From: a virus
Reading direction: 5' to 3' (one strand)
DNA: 61,034 nt
IMG/VR virus record: IMGVR_UViG_3300046642_000302
Location: 1 to 61,034 of that record
A program made the position numbers and the translations under genes. Within the stretch, counting starts at the first letter, position 1, and every line of letters starts with the position of its first letter. Below are positions 6,885 to 14,223 of the stretch, one piece after another. The notes under the pieces were generated by a model. It saw only the letters and a list, made by a program, of their open reading frames with translations, was not told the origin of the DNA and searched no databases.

Positions 6885-8470
6885 CAGGAAACCCTCCAGC
6901 TCTTACGGCTGCCGCGAACGCTTGCAATGCTCTTCTGCGGGCCATGATCGATAAAACCCTGCGCGTGTTGGCGCAAGGCGTCGGCGGCTTCGGTGTGGCC
7001 GTCCTTCAGCGGGCGGTCGCTCCACGTCTGCGTCTTGGTGTTCCAGGCCTTTTTGTACAGCTCGATGTGTGCGAGGCCTTCCTTGCAGTTTACCTCATCG
7101 AACCAGTAGGTGCTAAAAGCGTTACGCGTGGCTTGAATGCCGTGCTGCAACTCACTGACGCGCTGGACAATTTCAACGCGGCGCAGGCCGAGGGCTTCGA
7201 GCATTTCCTTGGGTGACTTGTTGACGTCTTCGCCTTGGCGGATATGGTTGCCGTCGTGTGGCAGGTAGTGCGTGCCCCACACGTAGCCGGTCTTTTGTAG
7301 CTCGGCGACGTACCACGAATAGGGCTCGGTCCAGTTCTCGATGAAGCCAATGAAGTTATCGCGCTGGCCCACGCGCTGGTGCAGCCAGATGGCCGCGCCG
7401 TCACTGCTGCCGATGTCCCAAAAGGTATTGACCGGCACGCTCGGGTTGTAGGCGACGGTGGTGATGCGCTTCTGTTTGCGCGCGGCAATCAGCTGCATCT
7501 TGTAGTAGGTGCCTTCGGTCGACTGCTGAAACGCTTCCTTCGACGTCGACGGGTACTCTTGCCACATGCGTTCATCTTGGCCGCCGAACAGTTCGTCTCG
7601 GGTGGTGATCCACCACGCGCGCTGTTCAAGGCTGAGCACCTTGCCGAGCTTGCCTTCCAGTTCGTCGAAGTAGCTGTGCTCCTTCTGGCTGATGATCACG
7701 CCAGCCGGGTCGCACTGATAACCGTCCTCGTCGTGCCACGGGAAGAAGTGAAAGCGGAACTGCTTGGGGCGCAGCTTGGCGCCCGATTCGTGCAAGGCCT
7801 CGGCACGGTTGGACTTGTCGAAGAAGTCGCCGCCACGGCCTTCAGCGGTCGACTCGATGAAGATGATCCCGGTGTCGGGCACGGCCGGGAACGAACCGGT
7901 TACCACCTCTTCAGCCTTTGCCGGGTTGGTCGCGCAAATCTTGCCGTACTCCGACACATGCAGGTAATGGATGGTGTCGCCGCGCATCGACGTGCCCACC
8001 TGAATGGTCGAGCCGTTGGCCAGGGTCATTTCCAGCATGTTGCAGGTCTTCAGCGGCATCGCCTGACGCAGCACTTCGGGCAGGCGGTCATAGGCGAAGC
8101 GGATCTTCTTGAAAATCTTCTTCGCCGCGTCCTCGGTGTGGGCAATCACCCCCAGGTTGCGGTTGGGCGAGAACAGCGCGACGTCGAGAAAGTAAATCTG
8201 GATGAAGGTGGTGAACCCCAGCTGTCGGGCCTTGAGGATCAGGTTGCGATACCACAGGCGCTTGATCAGCACCGACTGCGCGCGATTGGGCTTGAACTTG
8301 ACCACCACGTCATCGTCGGCGTCGTCGTCCTCTTCGCCGGGCTTAACCTTGTCGGGGTCTTTGGTCTTGATGTAGTACAGATTGGACAGGCGCCAAACCG
8401 GATCGGCCAGCGCCTGCGTGAACTCGTCCGGACTCATCGCCTCGATGGGCTTGTAGGCGATGGCCGTCAT
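6884..8470 (-). CDS. Terminase large subunit, P22 gp2-like
   Basis: A 528-residue packaging ATPase-nuclease. The N-terminal ATPase has the variant Walker A KARQLGFTT at residues 80-88 and the Walker B strand IIFIESTAEG at 202-211. The C-terminal RNase H-like nuclease begins with TFWDIGSSDG (Asp352) and has a late acidic helix HTEAADALR near residue 500. It cuts and translocates DNA into the prohead through the portal. A P22-type large subunit suggests headful packaging, which fits a circularly permuted genome and the circular contig. The ATG overlaps the exonuclease stop (TAATG). Confidence 0.95.
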   Translation of the reverse strand: MTAIAYKPIEAMSPDEFTQALADPVWRLSNLYYIKTKDPDKVKPGEEDDDADDDVVVKFKPNRAQSVLIKRLWYRNLILKARQLGFTTFIQIYFLDVALFSPNRNLGVIAHTEDAAKKIFKKIRFAYDRLPEVLRQAMPLKTCNMLEMTLANGSTIQVGTSMRGDTIHYLHVSEYGKICATNPAKAEEVVTGSFPAVPDTGIIFIESTAEGRGGDFFDKSNRAEALHESGAKLRPKQFRFHFFPWHDEDGYQCDPAGVIISQKEHSYFDELEGKLGKVLSLEQRAWWITTRDELFGGQDERMWQEYPSTSKEAFQQSTEGTYYKMQLIAARKQKRITTVAYNPSVPVNTFWDIGSSDGAAIWLHQRVGQRDNFIGFIENWTEPYSWYVAELQKTGYVWGTHYLPHDGNHIRQGEDVNKSPKEMLEALGLRRVEIVQRVSELQHGIQATRNAFSTYWFDEVNCKEGLAHIELYKKAWNTKTQTWSDRPLKDGHTEAADALRQHAQGFIDHGPQKSIASVRGSRKSWRVS

Positions 8471-8886
8471 TACAAGCCCTTCTCGATGGCCAGCAAGCGG
8501 ATGGCGCGCGCATCTTCCAGCGCGTTATGCGGCAGCTTCGACACGGCATCGAGGTCGCGGCGCACCTCCATGGTCAGCGGCGGCGTGGCCATCCGATAGC
8601 CGGGGCCGGTGATCAAGGAAGCGCAGAAGTGGGCGATGTCCTCGGGCCAGTCAGCCACGATATGCACGCGCTCGAACTGATTCAGGTAATCGGACAGCTC
8701 CTGCTGGAAGATGTCGTAGGCGATAGGCAGTTCGACCAGCACCGGCATGACGTGCTCTTTCACCCACGGCTCGGGATCAGCGCAATGCAGCACGTCGTAG
8801 AACTCGCGGCCGTCCTGCGACACCAGCGCCATGCTGATCAGCGCACCATGGAATCCGTTGAACTCGCAGTCGATGTACAGGTTCAT
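8470..8886 (-). CDS. DEDD-type 3'-5' exonuclease (Rv2179c-like)
   Basis: A 138-residue RNase H-fold exonuclease. Exo I is IDCEFNG (Asp6, Glu8). Exo II is HIVADWPEDIAHF with the second Asp. Exo III is HNALEDARAIR near residues 115-127 (His...Asp). Small proteins of this family degrade DNA or RNA 3' ends with two metal ions. It sits between terminase subunits, overlaps both neighbours by 1-4 bases and is probably made late. Its role may be in RNA turnover or DNA-end processing; the substrate cannot be told from sequence. Confidence 0.85.
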   Translation of the reverse strand: MNLYIDCEFNGFHGALISMALVSQDGREFYDVLHCADPEPWVKEHVMPVLVELPIAYDIFQQELSDYLNQFERVHIVADWPEDIAHFCASLITGPGYRMATPPLTMEVRRDLDAVSKLPHNALEDARAIRLLAIEKGL

Positions 8887-9197
8887 TGGGAACTCCAGTC
8901 GCGCAGGGTCGCGCGGCGGCCGGGATGGGAGGCCCAGCGCTGGCGGTCACTCGGTGTTGCGAAGTGGTCACCCTGAATGTGCGAGCCGCAACGCGAGCAG
9001 GTGAACACCACGCGGTCGCCGATCTTTACGTGGGTCTTTTCCGACAGCGCCACCGTCAGGTCGAACCACACGCCCAGCTCATCGTCGTGGTAATTCCAGT
9101 GGCACAGCAGCTTTTGCCATTCGCGTAGGAGAAAAGCGCAGGCCAATGCCCCGCGCGACTGCACAGATTTCACGTAGGCGCGCGCTTTATTCATCAT
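8883..9197 (-). CDS. Hypothetical zinc-ribbon-like protein
   Basis: A 104-residue protein between the two terminase subunits. It overlaps the small terminase stop by 11 bases and the exonuclease start by 4. A CSRCGS motif near residue 70 and an upstream Cys/His pair (LLCHWNYH) could bind zinc. No known family is recognised. Coupling suggests a packaging accessory. Confidence 0.65.
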   Translation of the reverse strand: MMNKARAYVKSVQSRGALACAFLLREWQKLLCHWNYHDDELGVWFDLTVALSEKTHVKIGDRVVFTCSRCGSHIQGDHFATPSDRQRWASHPGRRATLRDWSSQ

Positions 9198-9969
9198 CGG
9201 CCACCGGTTTGAGGACTTTTCCGGCCATTTGGGTCATCAGCGCAATCAGCGGGTTGGTCGGATCGACGCCGAGATTGATCTTGTCGTTGAACATCCCAAG
9301 GTGACGGGCGATGTGTTCGAGCGCCTTCGCTCGGTCCTGAATCTTGACCTCGATGCCGTACTTGGTCTCTTTGGCGGTGTCGAACAGCAGGCGCGCCGCC
9401 GGCGACAGGGTGCGGGTGTCGGCCAGCTGGACATGCGGGAAGCCCTGGCCGGAACACTTCGGGCATTCAGATGCAGGCGGGCGCGTGGGGTTGTAGCCAT
9501 AACCGCCGCCATCGCTGGGCTCTTCACCTTCGACGGCGAGCGCGCATTCCTTCTCGTACTCGGCCGGATCGATCCATTGGTGCAGGTGGTCAACGCCGTA
9601 GCAGTGACGGCAGCAGCGGATGTGGATCGCGCTTAGCTCGGTCGCGTCGGCACTGGCAATGTCCCACCAGCGACGCAGCACCTTGTCTTGGGTAATCCCG
9701 GTGCGCTTTGCCCGTTCGTCCATTGCGGTCTTGACAAGTGCCTTCACCTTAACATCGGCAAGCAAGCGGGCAGCGGTCACCGTGGCCGAGCCAGCCGCAT
9801 AACCCGCACGGATCGCCGCCTGCGCACCGTTCAGGTCAATGATGTACTCCTGCACGAACGCATCACGCCGGGCACTGGGCCGCGACGGACCGGGGAGCGT
9901 GCCTTTGGGCTTGCGCTTCTTCGGGGTCTTGCGCTTGGGCGGCGCCTTGGTCTTGGCCGGAACGGTCAT
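9187..9969 (-). CDS. Terminase small subunit (Terminase_2 family)
   Basis: A 260-residue protein. After a very basic tail (residues 1-35, KRKTPKKRKPKG) comes the Terminase_2 helix-turn-helix domain: F.QEYI.DLNGAQAAIRAGY....A...A.RLL.D.KV...V. A zinc-finger pair (CRHC and CPKC, residues about 125-175) follows. The C-terminal helices (DRAKALEHIARHLGMF) probably form the oligomer and bind the large subunit. It recognises pac DNA and starts packaging. ATG 9969 is chosen because GAGG lies 8 bases upstream; the frame stays open further upstream without another good start. It is the first gene of the late block after a terminator and a conserved motif. Confidence 0.9.
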   Translation of the reverse strand: MTVPAKTKAPPKRKTPKKRKPKGTLPGPSRPSARRDAFVQEYIIDLNGAQAAIRAGYAAGSATVTAARLLADVKVKALVKTAMDERAKRTGITQDKVLRRWWDIASADATELSAIHIRCCRHCYGVDHLHQWIDPAEYEKECALAVEGEEPSDGGGYGYNPTRPPASECPKCSGQGFPHVQLADTRTLSPAARLLFDTAKETKYGIEVKIQDRAKALEHIARHLGMFNDKINLGVDPTNPLIALMTQMAGKVLKPVADDE

Positions 9970-10000
9970 GGATAGCCTCGGGTATAGAGTGGAAACAGTA

Positions 10001-10017
10001 GGTTTGATTATCGAACC
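10001..10017. promoter_or_regulatory. 17-bp near-palindrome upstream of terminase genes
   Basis: GGTTTGATTATCGAACC is an imperfect palindrome (GGTTTGA and TCGAACC around TTA) that shares 16 identical bases with 1975-1990. It lies between a strong terminator (10043-10071) and the small terminase ATG, where a late promoter or operator is expected. The factor that binds it is unknown. Confidence 0.6.
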
Positions 10018-10042
10018 GTTGCGAGCACTACGCAACAGGCAC

Positions 10043-10071
10043 AAAAAAGCCCCGCGGTTGAAGGCGGGGCT
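10043..10071 (-). terminator. Strong Rho-independent terminator before the late block
   Basis: On the minus strand an 8-base GC-rich stem (AGCCCCGC and GCGGGGCT) with an 8-base loop is followed by six U residues. It ends the transcript carrying the tRNAs and the secreted protein and insulates the terminase-led late block. Confidence 0.92.
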
Positions 10072-10090
10072 CTTTGGGTGGCGCGGTGAC

Positions 10091-10384
10091 TCAGGACAAG
10101 TTGACGACCGGCTCAGCTGGAACCTTGACCGAGGCCATGATGAAGTGATTGCTCGATGCGCGCAGGTTGGAACTCAATGCCTGGTCGGTACCTTCGCTGC
10201 CCGTTCGCCATTGGGCAAGGGTCAGCTCAAGGCGCGCAGTGGCAGCCAGGTGCATGTCACCCATGCGGTCGAGCGAGGCAGTCAGGTAGCTTACCGGTCG
10301 CTCCATGGCGAACGTCGACGGACCGAAGCACGCGCAGAACATCAATACAGCGTAAGTGACACAACGTCTCATCATCGTAGCCAT
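10091..10384 (-). CDS. Small secreted protein of unknown function
   Basis: A 97-residue protein with a classic signal peptide: basic MRRC, then a hydrophobic core (VTYAVLMFCACFG) and a likely cleavage site after STFA near residue 27. The mature part is about 70 residues with amphipathic helices. GGAG precedes the ATG by 7 bases. It is the last gene before the terminator and is linked to the tRNA cluster. A periplasmic role such as superinfection immunity or an envelope-modifying moron is possible but unproven. Confidence 0.65.
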   Translation of the reverse strand: MATMMRRCVTYAVLMFCACFGPSTFAMERPVSYLTASLDRMGDMHLAATARLELTLAQWRTGSEGTDQALSSNLRASSNHFIMASVKVPAEPVVNLS

Positions 10385-10981
10385 TGTACTGCTCCATCAG
10401 GTTTGGGTGGGTAAAGGTGTTGCAGGTGGCCGGTGCTGATCCCCGGCTTGCCTCTTGCCTACTGGCTCTGCGAGGTAATGATTCGTGCCCATCAGCCTGG
10501 GCGTTCATCTGCATCTGTATGGGCTCTCGGGCAGCATCCGAGGTCATTCCGCTGATCAGGCGGCGCATTGGCTTATGCTAAACCCATACAGATACAGCCT
10601 GGACTTACAGCGGCACAAACTCCCGCGCGGGACCGCATCCCAGGACTGACACTGAACACAAAGGGCTGGCGCTCAACTCCAGTTTCAGGGCGGACTCACA
10701 GGAGACATTTACCTCCACCCTCTCATCGCGCACTCGGTCATTGTCCGCACGGGATTAACCAAGGCTCCTTCCGACTTAGCGCCTAAGCAGGGCGCTTTCA
10801 TCTGTATCGGTAAAGCATGGCAATAGGGGGCGTACTTACCCGGTAACGTTTCCCACCATTGACCGGATTGGTAAGAGTCTAAGCGGCGCCGCTATATCTC
10901 TCTCAGCCATGCTTTCCGATAAAGACGATTGCCGCATGTGCGGGCTGGCAGCTGGGGAGCCGCGACGGTACTTCAGGACAC
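10385..10981. other. Non-coding stretch between secreted-protein gene and tRNAs
   Basis: About 600 bases without a convincing protein gene on either strand. Short frames here lack ribosome-binding sites and have poor composition. It holds several inverted repeats: CTGTATGGG at about 10510 against CCCATACAG at about 10585, a CGCCCTG..AGGCG hairpin near 10780, and the arms of the candidate RNA at 10805-10921. On the minus strand it would be transcribed together with the tRNAs. Confidence 0.6.
10805..10921 (-). ncRNA. Candidate structured RNA next to the tRNA cluster
   Basis: Two arms of about 16 bases (10805-10821 and 10906-10921) pair almost completely and close a region of about 117 bases. 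Inside, 10835-10844 (CTTACCCGGT) pairs with 10862-10875 (ACCGG, 3-base bulge, GGTAAG), and GCGGCGCCGC at 10882-10891 is self-complementary. This nested architecture looks like a folded RNA and not chance. The strand is inferred from the tRNAs upstream. It matches no RNA family I recognise. Confidence 0.45.
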
Positions 10982-11056
10982 TGGCAGGCACGGCAGGATT
11001 CGAACCTGCGACCAATCGGTTAACAGCCGACTACTCTACCGCTGAGCTACACGCCT
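10982..11056 (-). tRNA. tRNA-Asn (GTT)
   Basis: A 75-base cloverleaf on the minus strand with encoded CCA. The acceptor stem AGGCGTG pairs with CGTGCCT (two G-U pairs). D-arm GCTC..., anticodon loop CTGTTAA (GTT, Asn) and the T-arm GGTTCGAATCC are all present. It is the last of three tRNAs. Confidence 0.95.
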
Positions 11057-11063
11057 GTAACGC

Positions 11064-11139
11064 TGGTGCCACCACAAGGACTTGAACCCTGAACCGACCA
11101 CTTACAAAGCGGCTGCTCTACCAATTGAGCTATGGGGGC
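11064..11139 (-). tRNA. tRNA-Thr (TGT)
   Basis: A 76-base cloverleaf on the minus strand with encoded CCA. Acceptor arms GCCCCCA and TGGTGGC have one C-U mismatch at the fourth pair. The anticodon loop reads TTTGTAA (TGT, Thr) and the T-loop is GGTTCAAGTCC. The UGU anticodon reads ACA, a codon that is rare in GC-rich hosts. Confidence 0.93.
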
Positions 11140-11145
11140 GAAACG

Positions 11146-11222
11146 TGGTTGCGAAGGCAGGACTCGAACCTACGACATAGTGGGTATGAACCACCTGTTC
11201 TACCAAACTGAACTACTTCGCA
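11146..11222 (-). tRNA. tRNA-Met (CAT)
   Basis: A 77-base cloverleaf on the minus strand with a perfect acceptor stem (TGCGAAG with CTTCGCA) and encoded CCA. The anticodon loop is TTCATAC. CAT decodes Met, or Ile if modified to lysidine. It is the first tRNA of the cluster and follows a perfect hairpin at 11226-11250. Confidence 0.93.
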
Positions 11223-11225
11223 ATA

Positions 11226-11250
11226 GAGTGGTTATTGTAGCTAACCACTC
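11226..11250 (-). other. Perfect hairpin just 5' of the tRNA cluster
   Basis: The arms GAGTGGTTA and TAACCACTC (9 bases, loop of 7) end 3 bases before the tRNA-Met 5' end on the minus strand. There is no U-run, so termination is unlikely. It may help processing of the tRNA precursor from the long upstream mRNA. Confidence 0.6.
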
Positions 11251-11270
11251 CAGGTATTGCCATTACTTCG

Positions 11271-11462
11271 CTACATTTCGAGGGCTGAGCGCACTACGCA
11301 ATCAAGTGATTCGAGCAGCTTGCGCAAGGCCGTGGATTTCTCCGGGCCTTCCGGTAACAGTGCGTCCAGGGTATTGGCCATGTCCTCGAATGGCTTGGCA
11401 ATGGCGCGCAGTTGAATCGGCAGGTGGGCGGCCTCGAAGTGCTTGATGATGGGGCTGGGCAT
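11271..11462 (-). CDS. Small helical phage protein (HLP...PF..LA type)
   Basis: A 63-residue helical protein with the pattern HF...HLP..L..I..PF.D.A..LD.LLP.GPE...ALRKLLE..D..VR.AL, seen in many siphovirus and podovirus genomes as a conserved hypothetical. The ATG overlaps the previous stop (TAATG). The C-terminal hairpin, with a short acidic turn and an AL.KL.E.......AL helix, is reminiscent of Acb2/Tad1-type hairpin proteins, but the match is weak. It is the last protein gene before the tRNAs. Confidence 0.7.
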   Translation of the reverse strand: MPSPIIKHFEAAHLPIQLRAIAKPFEDMANTLDALLPEGPEKSTALRKLLESLDCVVRSALEM

Positions 11463-11647
11463 TACTTGACTCCCTTGTGGTGATCGATGCACACGCGTTT
11501 GGCTGCATCCTTGTCCTGCAACGGTGCGCCGATAAAGCTACCGCGCAGGCTGGGGCGAAAGTATTCGACGCCGGCCACCCGGTAACGCGCGATAACGTAG
11601 CCTTCGGCGCTGCTGATGGCGTGCGGGCCTGAGCCTTTCCAGTTCAT
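11462..11647 (-). CDS. Hypothetical small protein
   Basis: A 61-residue protein overlapping its neighbours by 1 and 4 bases. It is beta-rich, with GYVIARYRVAGVEYFRPS (residues 16-33) and a closing AAKRVCIDHHKG. No family is recognised. Tight overlaps support it as a real gene of the small-protein operon. Confidence 0.65.
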   Translation of the reverse strand: MNWKGSGPHAISSAEGYVIARYRVAGVEYFRPSLRGSFIGAPLQDKDAAKRVCIDHHKGVK

Positions 11648-11982
11648 GAGCGCAGTTCCTCGTCCGGATCAAGGCCGAACTCGCGGCACAGCGCGGTGGC
11701 CACGCCCGAACCCACGGCGAACGCATTGCGTACCAGCACCCAACGCGGCGCGCCGTACTTGCTGCGGTACTTGCTCGGACCTTTGACGTTATGCATCACG
11801 CCCCAGATCAGGTCGCGCAGTCTTAACTCGCAACCGGACAGCGTGATGTTGCCTGCGGCCTTCAGCGCATCGTTCTCGGCGAGCAGGCGCAGCACATGGT
11901 CGTGCATCGGCTCTACCAGCATGAGCGACTTTCCGGCCTTGAAGTCCTCGATCTTCTGTTTCAGTTCGCTATTGCTGATCAT
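11644..11982 (-). CDS. Hypothetical protein
   Basis: A 112-residue protein with an N-terminal helix (ELKQKIEDFKAGK). A conserved-looking block LRLRDLIWGVMHNV..PSKYRSKYGAPRWVLVRNAFAVGSG.A..LCREFGLDPDE fills the C-terminal half. No membrane segment or catalytic motif is seen. The start overlaps the upstream 57-residue gene by 4 bases. Confidence 0.68.
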   Translation of the reverse strand: MISNSELKQKIEDFKAGKSLMLVEPMHDHVLRLLAENDALKAAGNITLSGCELRLRDLIWGVMHNVKGPSKYRSKYGAPRWVLVRNAFAVGSGVATALCREFGLDPDEELRS

Positions 11983-12152
11983 GCCTTCCCCCGTGCCAGG
12001 TAATGCTGGCCCCGCTTCTCGCTGCCGTTGTGGAACACCAGGCGCGCATCGGCGCCCTTGATCAAGCGAATCACCCCGTCCGGATCAGTGAACACCACCT
12101 GAAAGCCCTGGGCCTGGCGCTCGTTGACGGTCTTTTGTTGGGCTGGCGTCAT
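11979..12152 (-). CDS. Short hypothetical protein (57 residues)
   Basis: A short gene from the ATG at 12152 to a TGA at 11979. It overlaps both neighbours with ATGA junctions, which supports translation. The sequence (MTPAQQKTVNERQAQGFQ...) is followed by a beta-strand VVFTDPDGVIRLI and a basic tail. Function is unknown. Confidence 0.65.
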   Translation of the reverse strand: MTPAQQKTVNERQAQGFQVVFTDPDGVIRLIKGADARLVFHNGSEKRGQHYLARGKA

Positions 12153-12391
12153 GGTGTCACCAACGGTTTTTCAGGGAACGATGCCTCGGCCTCAGTGCGG
12201 AACTTGATCGTCGTGCCAGCGCCGTGACGACCTTCAGACCAGCTGATGCGCTTGCCGCAATAGCAACCAGTGGACTGCGACAGGTCGAAGTTTTGGCGGA
12301 ATTCCAGCGTGATGCCGGTCATCTTGTGCTGCCGCGCCAACGCAACTATGGCTTGCGCGAATTCGACATCATGATCAGTAACGGCCGTCAT
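12149..12391 (-). CDS. Hypothetical protein
   Basis: An 80-residue protein with an N-terminal helix (DHDVEFAQAIVALARQH), then beta-strands with CYCGK near residues 43-47, a possible single metal knuckle. It is coupled by ATGA overlaps on both sides. No family is recognised. Confidence 0.65.
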   Translation of the reverse strand: MTAVTDHDVEFAQAIVALARQHKMTGITLEFRQNFDLSQSTGCYCGKRISWSEGRHGAGTTIKFRTEAEASFPEKPLVTP

Positions 12392-12912
12392 TCCCCGAAC
12401 CCCTTCAGCAAGACCTTGAGCTGGTTGGCCTGGGCGATGATCGCGGCGTCGGCCTCACGCTGCGCCGCGACCGACAGTGCCACCTCTTCCACGCGCAGGG
12501 ACAAGGCGCGCAGGCGCTCGCTGAACTCACTGGCCAACAAGGTCAGCTCGGTGGCGACGGTGGCGAGCAGGTCCAGCGGGGTGACTTCGGGTTTCTTCGC
12601 GGTGGTGGTCGGCATGGCGGGCTGGCTCGCTGGGGTTGGTTGTTGGGTTGGCGCTGCGTTCAGACGCAGGAACGGTTGCACGGGAACGCGCTGGTAATAG
12701 CCGGTGCTCGGGAACTTGATCAGGCCGACGTCGACCATATCCAGCAGACAGCCGCGAACGGCATGTGACGCAATGGTCGAGCCCGCCGCGCGCATGGCCT
12801 TAACGATGTCGTTCTCGGTCCATGGCTCTTGGATCGGCACGCACTCGAACACCTTGCGCGCCACGCTGCTTTGACCTTCCAACAATTGCCGTTGCCTCGA
12901 TTCTTTCATCAA
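12388..12912 (-). CDS. Winged-helix-like protein with coiled-coil tail
   Basis: A 174-residue protein. Residues 15-80 look like a winged helix (VFECVPIQEPWTENDIVKAMRAAG...RGCLLDMVDVGLI), a fold used for DNA binding. A Pro/Thr/Gln linker (85-110) leads to a long helix, residues 115-170, likely an oligomerising coiled coil. It could regulate transcription or attach to DNA. The target is unknown. Confidence 0.65.
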   Translation of the reverse strand: MMKESRQRQLLEGQSSVARKVFECVPIQEPWTENDIVKAMRAAGSTIASHAVRGCLLDMVDVGLIKFPSTGYYQRVPVQPFLRLNAAPTQQPTPASQPAMPTTTAKKPEVTPLDLLATVATELTLLASEFSERLRALSLRVEEVALSVAAQREADAAIIAQANQLKVLLKGFGE

Positions 12913-12939
12913 TGGGAAATGCTCCGTGCTTATTGGTTG

Positions 12940-13272
12940 TTATGGTTGAACGTCAAAGATCGGCTCTTGGTGGAACACGCTGATGGCCGGCGACTTGCGC
13001 TGGTCCGGCTTGGCCGGCTTCAGCTCGTCGGCCAGGTAGTCGCCGAACACCCACAGCATATTGGTCTTGACCGTTCGCAGACTGATCGGGCGCAACCCGG
13101 TCACCAGCGCCGGGTAGTAGATGTTCCAGGCCGCGCCGAGGGTGATACCGGGGTTGGCCTTGCAGGGCTCGCGCCAGTCAGTAATGGACGTCTTCGCCCG
13201 CTCGAACATCGCCAGCAACTGCTCGCGGGTGATGGTTTCAGCGATGCGTTTAGCGTCGGCCTTGTTCATCAC
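12940..13272 (-). CDS. Hypothetical protein
   Basis: A 110-residue protein: N-terminal helices (KADAKRIAETITREQLLAMFERAK) followed by ITDWREPC...ITLGAAWNIYYPALV. It overlaps the next upstream gene by 4 bases. Short tandem methionine start (MMNK). No recognised domain. Confidence 0.65.
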   Translation of the reverse strand: MMNKADAKRIAETITREQLLAMFERAKTSITDWREPCKANPGITLGAAWNIYYPALVTGLRPISLRTVKTNMLWVFGDYLADELKPAKPDQRKSPAISVFHQEPIFDVQP

Positions 13273-13820
13273 TTCACCCCCAGGCGGTCAAAGAACGATC
13301 GGTTATCCAGCATGTAGCTGCGTAAGCCACTGGCGATGATCGAAGCCACCCGCTCGCGCTTCATGCCCTTGAAGCTGTTCGGGCTGAACGCGTAGGACAT
13401 CACGCCGCCAGCGGTCTTGAAGCGAATGTGCATCATCCCGCGCACGTCGCCGAACTGCTCTTGAATGTCCGTGCGGATCGCTTCCAACGACTCGAAGCGT
13501 TGCACCATGTCGACCACCTCTGAGCAGGCGCTATAGATCATACGGTCGTAGCGGTCCCGTGGTTGACTGTGCGCCAGGCACAGCACGTCGACACCTTCGC
13601 GCAGCGGCTTAGTCACAGGCGGTAAGGTGACAAAGAACTCGCCAAGCACTTCGCGAGTCAGCTCAATCACGCCGTTCAGTTCATGTACGCGAGCCTCAGT
13701 CGCACGCAGCTGGTTGCGGCCATTGTCGTACATCCGCTCAAGGACGGCTTGGTCGCTCCGCTGATTCTCGATCTGCGCCACCAGGGCGCGCTTCTGGTTA
13801 CGGCCGAATCGTTTACTCAC
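13269..13820 (-). CDS. Hypothetical protein with N-terminal coiled coil
   Basis: A 183-residue protein. A basic start (MSKRFGRNQKRAL) is followed by a helix of about 55 residues with regular heptads (AQIENQRSDQAVLERMYDNG). A globular C-terminal half then follows with beta-strands (RGMMHIRFKTAGGVMSYAFS). It overlaps the DUF1382-like gene by 8 bases. Function is unknown. Confidence 0.65.
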   Translation of the reverse strand: MSKRFGRNQKRALVAQIENQRSDQAVLERMYDNGRNQLRATEARVHELNGVIELTREVLGEFFVTLPPVTKPLREGVDVLCLAHSQPRDRYDRMIYSACSEVVDMVQRFESLEAIRTDIQEQFGDVRGMMHIRFKTAGGVMSYAFSPNSFKGMKRERVASIIASGLRSYMLDNRSFFDRLGVK

Positions 13821-14223
13821 TGGTCAGTCGCTCCATGAACTTGGCGTAAGGGGTGCGGCCGAACGGCTTCCACCCCGCGTCCTTGGCCTTTTGCGTCTCG
13901 GCGCGGAACACGTCCATCAGGCTGCCGGTCACTTCCACAAACTCTTCGCGATGGGCCTGGCGGATGTTGGCCGCCTGCTCGGCGCCACGGCCTTGCAACA
14001 CCTTGCACATGCGGGTGCGGACGTTGACGAAGTAGCGCGTCGACAGTTGGTCGGGATCGCCGTCGTCGGCCAGCAGGGTCAGGCGCGCATCGCTCTGCCT
14101 GACCAGTTGGTTGAAGTCCTGGTTGTTCAGGACGGGCACCGGCACAAACCACAGGCCGGCCTTGGTATAGGTCTGCGCGACTTCTATCGCCTTGCGCAGG
14201 TCGGTAGGGCTTGCTCGATTCAT
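13813..14223 (-). CDS. DUF1382-like protein
   Basis: A 136-residue protein whose first 40 residues (MNRASPTDLRKAIEVA..Y.KAGLWFVPVPVLN) match the small DUF1382 family of lambdoid and Pseudomonas phages. The remaining 95 residues are a helical extension. ATG 14223 is chosen because it overlaps the upstream gene's stop (ATGA) and starts the domain. The function of DUF1382 is not established. Confidence 0.72.
   Translation of the reverse strand: MNRASPTDLRKAIEVAQTYTKAGLWFVPVPVLNNQDFNQLVRQSDARLTLLADDGDPDQLSTRYFVNVRTRMCKVLQGRGAEQAANIRQAHREEFVEVTGSLMDVFRAETQKAKDAGWKPFGRTPYAKFMERLTSE

Noticed and set aside
10257-10568. 103-residue minus-strand frame overlapping the secreted-protein gene
   Set aside because: No ribosome-binding site, unusual composition and overlap with a better supported gene. 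Treated as non-coding, though a decayed gene cannot be excluded.
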